Shown piece after piece: positions 60,351-64,000 of a stretch of 64,000 nucleotides of DNA. The position numbers were made by a program, and so were the translations under genes. Numbering within the stretch: the stretch's first letter is position 1; the number at the start of each line of letters is the position of its first letter. This DNA comes from Cercis canadensis (taxonomy: Eukaryota > Streptophyta > Magnoliopsida > Fabales > Fabaceae): NCBI GenBank assembly GCA_003255065.1, contig QAOA01003687.1:88743-152742 (forward strand), read 5' to 3'. The notes under the pieces were generated by a model. It did no database searches. It saw only the letters and a program-made list of their open reading frames with translations, and was not told where the DNA came from.

Positions 60351-60650
60351 TTATAACAAGCTCCCATCCTCGACTCTGAAACTCTGAAACTCTGAAACTC
60401 TGAAACTTAGAACCATCAGAGTTAAAGCATGCAGAGGGGACATTAGTTGCATGGCACCCAAAGGTTGATTCAAACTATAGTTCGCCAACCAATCAGCGCA
60501 ACAGTTTCCTTGTCTGCCTACGTGGTTCAACTTAACGTGCCACTCCTTATGCAGCAAACCTTGGAGAAAAATTGGAGGTGCCTTCCACCCACGAGAACCT
60601 GGCCAGAGAGACTCTTAATAGCAGACTGCAAATCACGATAAACTTCATAT
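60351..60650 (-). pseudogene. RNase H tail of a LINE, frame-shifted scrap
   Basis: 60557-60351 encodes WHVKLNHVGRQGNCCADWLA, the C-terminal block of the plant LINE RNase H. Upstream (60650-60545) the preceding helix (SAIKSLSGQV) is in another frame. Nothing else of the LINE is seen. It is unrelated in position to the LINE at 28.8-30.4 kb. Confidence 0.7.
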
Positions 60651-60739
60651 CAGAAGCTGCTGCTGCTGGTTTACGTGGCTGGGTGTGATGCTTGGTGAAG
60701 TGGCTTGGTCCTTGGTTGTTGCTTCTACACAACTCACTC

Positions 60740-61060
60740 CTATCTGTTGCACTGCTCTATTGGTTTAGCTGCGGAACTTGCTTTGAAATTAAGTGCACTA
60801 ATGAGTGCCATCCCAGTAGTCCTTCCATCTTCGTCACTGCCACCAACTTTTGCCCTCCGAACTATGCTCAAACCAGTAACAATGGCGGCTAGTGCAACTC
60901 ATCTCGCTCCCACTTCAACCTTACCATGACAGTGTTCTTTAAGATTAAGTTGCCCATTACTCTTGGCATTGTCACTCTGGTCTTCTCCCGAAGATTCGAC
61001 AGTAGCCAAGCATGCAAGGGAAAAGTGAAGCTTGAAGTCACCAAAACTCTCGTCGTCGTC
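60740..61060 (+). pseudogene. Alpha-expansin fragment
   Basis: Expansins loosen plant cell walls. The frame reads [15 protein letters not shown], then [22 protein letters not shown], then a TAG in place of the conserved Trp, then CNSSRSHFNLTMTVFFKI and weaker similarity up to about 61055. This is the six-Cys, GH45-like domain 1 of an alpha-expansin. The signal peptide, the start of domain 1 (including the first His of the HFD-type set) and the C-terminal pollen-allergen-like domain are missing. A GTC repeat follows at about 61049-61066. Confidence 0.8.
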
Positions 61061-61339
61061 GTCGTCGTCCTCCGCTGATAAGCCAAGAACTGTGAATGGC
61101 TTCCTATGTTTTCATGCATCCATTATAGCTATGAAGTGTTTATATATAATGGGTGCAACCTATTTGTGTTCTTTAATAGAAATACTCTACTGAAGAGCTT
61201 TTCTTAGCTTTGCTTCTCTTGCTTATGGAAATCTCTCTATTATTTACGCACATGTCAACATGCACAAATACACAAAATCTTCATTGTGCATGATGCTTAC
61301 ATTTTTAACTACAGAAATAAAAATCACAAGCAAGAAGAT

Positions 61340-61373
61340 CTCATCGTGTGCCTATAAAAAATCCTAAGTTCCC
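61340..61373 (+). repeat. 34-bp copy of the LTR insertion site, left of N61374
   Basis: CTCATCGTGTGCCTATAAAA and 14 further bases are identical to 62921-62954, directly right of the LTR. A 34-bp target duplication is far too long for an LTR element. The left contig therefore appears to read past the insertion point as an empty site before the gap. Confidence 0.75.
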
Positions 61374-61374
61374 N

Positions 61375-62920
61375 GGGTCACACAAGTAATATAATAGTGA
61401 GTAGAGTATCGTTCCCACGAGGATTAAGGCTAACAACTACCAATTTCACCAATAAAGATTCTACTCGGAAAGATAAATGGTTTGGATTGAAGGCAGCCTT
61501 GGAATGAGCTGCTGCAATTAACTAAGTGACAACTAAGTAACAAAACTCCAACAATATCATAACAATCTTTAAGAGACAATCTAAATGTGAGATTTATAAT
61601 AAGAATGAGAAAGGTTAGGGGTTGATTTCATTCATTTGCAATTCGATTTCCTCATAGACAAGGTAATCTCAGAATCAATACTGGACTACTTATTTCAGTT
61701 ACAATTCCTTTGTTGTTGGTTTATTTCCTTAAAGTGATTGAACCCAATTCCTTGGTGACACAATCCTCCCTATACTAATTACTTGTCTAATTCCTTAATA
61801 CAACTAATTAATTTAGGTGATTTGGTTCTAGGAAATTAATCTGATACCACCTAAACGAAATTATCTATTCCTAGATTAACTCAATTTAGGACAGAATTTA
61901 CAGAGCACATTCGGATCTTACTATTCCTAGTATTGAAACGAATCTCTTAACCATTCAAATGGTAGCTAAGCATTTAAAGGCATTAAAAACAGCAAATTCC
62001 ATTCAACAAAAGAAGTTGTGCTAAAACAAGTTTATTCAATCTTGAAACTTCATTACAAATGAATTACATCAAACCCCCAACAATAAGAATTTAGCTACTC
62101 ATACTTGAATTCAATAAAAACAAATAAGTACAATTCAACATGAGATGAAAAGAAGAGAAGAAGAAGAAACTCTATGACGATCCAGTTCCAATTGCACCCC
62201 CTTCCTCTCTAGTTCTTCTGCTCCTTTCTTCCCAAGTACGGCCTCCCTTCACACATGCATCAGATTTTCTTTTTATACTTGTGCAGAATTAGGTCATTTG
62301 GTCAAAAATAGCTCGAACACGGCTCTGACACGGCCGTGTTCCTTTATGGTCCTGGGCGTGTCACTTAAGTTGTATTTCTGGTCATTGAACACGGGCCATG
62401 ACACGGCCGTGTTCAATTTCTGGTCCTGGCCGTGTCACTTAGACATGGCCCGTGCTCTTCTCTGGTCTGGGCGTGTCCTGTTTTCGTAGCCTCTGCCTGT
62501 TCAACACGGCCTATCACACGGCTGTGTTCTGCTCTTTCCTTGACCGTGTTTGCCCTCAGACTAAGTCTTTGTTCCTTGGACATTCTGCTTGATCAACACG
62601 GCCTTGGACACGGCCGTGTCTGTTCCTGTCTGAGGCCGTGTTTGTCCATAAGCTTAGCAGTAGCCTCTGGATGCTAGACACGGGGTACACACGGCCGTGT
62701 TACTGCCCGTGTCTACCTGAAAACTTGGTAGATGGCTGCTTTCATTGCCATTTTCTCCATGAATTGCTTCCAGATTCTTCTCATTTCCTAATTACCCATC
62801 TTGATACCTGTCAAAGCCAATTTATGGATTAAACACCATGTTTAGAGAGAATTTGTTTATAATGCAGGTAAAAATTCAGTATTAAAGCATGGATTGTATA
62901 GTCCTAAAAGACAAGTATCA
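61375..62920 (-). mobile_element. Reversed LTR of an Athila/Gypsy-like element (probable solo LTR)
   Basis: On the minus strand it starts TGATACTTGTC at 62920 and approaches its end through CCTCGTGGGAACGATAC (near 61410), the same LTR-end block as in elements A and B. The last bases are cut by N61374. No internal region follows on either side. The middle (62310-62715) carries a CG palindrome array. Confidence 0.75.
62310..62715. repeat. Array of the palindrome ACACGGCCGTGT in the LTR
   Basis: At least four perfect or near-perfect copies of ACACGGCCGTGT (about 62329, 62401, 62611, 62692) plus many half or variant copies (CACGGCCTATCACACGGC, GGGCGTGTC, GGCCGTGTT) at spacings of about 30-70 bp. 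They contrast strongly with the AT-rich surroundings and provide clustered CG sites and possible hairpins. Confidence 0.8.
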
Positions 62921-62954
62921 CTCATCGTGTGCCTATAAAAAATCCTAAGTTCCC

Positions 62955-63815
62955 AAGCTAAGTTCATGGTGTGCCAAATCAATGTGGAGTGCATGGCTGA
63001 GTCAACTCGGGGTACACTGAACTCACCGAGTCATGCAACTAGTTCGCCATGGTATTGGACGTGGCCATGCTTCTCTCTCTCCCACTATTCTGTTTCTGGC
63101 TTTCTGCTGCACTTATTTAGTTTTCAGTTATTTCTTTTGGTAGCACATTTAGCATCTTGTGTTAGCACTTAGCAGCTTGTTTTCTGTAGTTAGTTTGTTA
63201 GTTGGTTTGTAGTTATTTAAACTGAAATACCAATAACTCAGGAACTATGCCACAGCCCACAAACAAGGATGAACCAGCCTCCACCAGACCACCACACCTT
63301 CCTAGCCGAGTGATATGTCTTAGCCTCTTAGGTACCTACGGAGATTAGTGAGGATGCTGTCATGACTCATGACCCAGTAGCCAAAGGAATGATCGAAGAC
63401 GTTGGGCACCCACCATGCATAATTTGCTTATCTGTTCATACTACTAAATACTAGTGAATGTACTCTGATATGAATTTCAGTAGCCTATGTGATCAACATA
63501 TGCAGGAAGTGAAGGGCATTATGCACCTGGGTTTTGATATTCTTGTGGCAAGTCTTCTGAAGGAGCTGTTGTTGTTAACGTGAGCTTTGGACAGTCCTCT
63601 ACTTCTTGATCCTCAAGAGGTTGCAAGCCACCCACCATGCTGTTCATTCAGTTCGTTTCGATACCCAGTTGGAAATTTCGTGTGTTTCTGTCAGTTTCCA
63701 TCGAAATGCACCGACACCAGCAAGTTTCCATGGAAACAGGAGAATTTCTGAACTGCACCCTCGTGTCGTGTCGTGCATGAAGGAAATGGAAAATTTTCGT
63801 GCGTTTCGGACGAAA
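62955..63815. other. No gene recognised
   Basis: Mixed-composition DNA without a coding or RNA signal. The last 200 bp (from about 63640) contain subterminal GTTTCG and GTGTCGTGTCG motifs resembling the DNA inside the left 22-bp terminal repeat. Confidence 0.45.
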
Positions 63816-63837
63816 CGACACGACATTTAGTTCCTTG
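63816..63837 (-). repeat. 22-bp terminal inverted repeat, right
   Basis: Exact reverse complement of 54191-54212, ending ATTTAGTTCCTTG. With the left copy it would bound a 9.65-kb unit that contains the hAT transposase gene. Confidence 0.7.
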
Positions 63838-64000
63838 GGCTTAACTAGATAGTTAAGACGGTTAGAAATGTTAAATCACTCAAAAATAGAGTGAACCAAT
63901 GATGAACTGGTATTGATTTTTAATAACTGTCCAGATCACTTAATATATTTTTCTTTAATTTATAGAGATTTTTTAGATATTTTATTATATATTATATTAC
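63838..64000. other. AT-rich end of window
   Basis: Nothing recognised. Confidence 0.5.

Noticed and set aside
62310..62715. CRISPR-like array
   Set aside because: The units are irregular palindromes in a plant LTR with variable spacing; CRISPR is not expected in a plant nuclear genome.
54183..63845. 8-bp target duplication around the 22-bp inverted repeats
   Set aside because: ATGCCAAG and GGCTTAAC do not match.

Overview
This window is nuclear DNA of a flowering plant, most likely a eudicot. It is AT-rich, with intron-split genes using GT-AG junctions and plant-type families: a nepenthesin-like aspartyl protease, a plant secretory phospholipase A2, a FAR1-related protein, an ankyrin acyl-CoA-binding protein and an expansin. 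It has a plant U6 gene with an upstream sequence element, and a very heavy load of transposable elements. The species cannot be named from the sequence. Nine single N characters (8261, 35827, 38956, 43946, 44923, 46374, 54067, 55720, 61374) behave like gap placeholders; several are flanked by the same sequence on both sides.

Layout. 0.7-1.5 kb: a decayed secretory phospholipase A2 gene (minus). 2.0-4.0 kb: a three-exon aspartyl protease gene (minus) that splices cleanly into 472 codons. 4.7-5.6 kb: a small CACTA element with a TAA target duplication. 6.9-28.5 kb: nested Athila-like (Ty3/Gypsy) elements: a reversed LTR piece, element A (gag plus protease, no reverse transcriptase or integrase), and element C (reversed). 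Element C is split by the 12.2-kb element B, which has both LTRs, an ACTTC target duplication, a tRNA-Asp primer site, a broken pol and an extra 3' ORF. A solo LTR sits inside the 5' LTR of B. 28.8-30.4 kb: the 3' part of a LINE (minus), cut by a CACTA end.

31.3-35.4 kb: minus-strand exons of three unrelated cellular genes lie side by side with intron sequence: a Ubc-variant UEV1 exon, a histidinol-phosphate aminotransferase exon and five exons of an ankyrin acyl-CoA-binding protein. This looks like gene-fragment capture and is the most unusual part of the window. 35.4-41.2 kb: CACTA (En/Spm) transposase remnants, present twice as a 2.87-kb repeat meeting exactly at an N. 41.3-44.9 kb: foldback structures and MITEs. 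45-48.6 kb: no recognisable gene.

48.7-53.2 kb: an intact FAR1-related gene (minus) with a 5'-UTR intron of about 2 kb. 53.5 kb: a U6 snRNA gene (minus) with intact external promoter elements but altered bases. 54.2-63.8 kb: a decayed hAT transposase gene and a matching 22-bp inverted terminal repeat pair 9.6 kb apart. The interval also encloses a LINE RNase H scrap, an alpha-expansin pseudogene and a reversed LTR rich in a CG palindrome.

The probable working genes are the aspartyl protease, the FAR1-related protein and possibly the U6 gene. Most of the rest is transposon sequence or gene debris.
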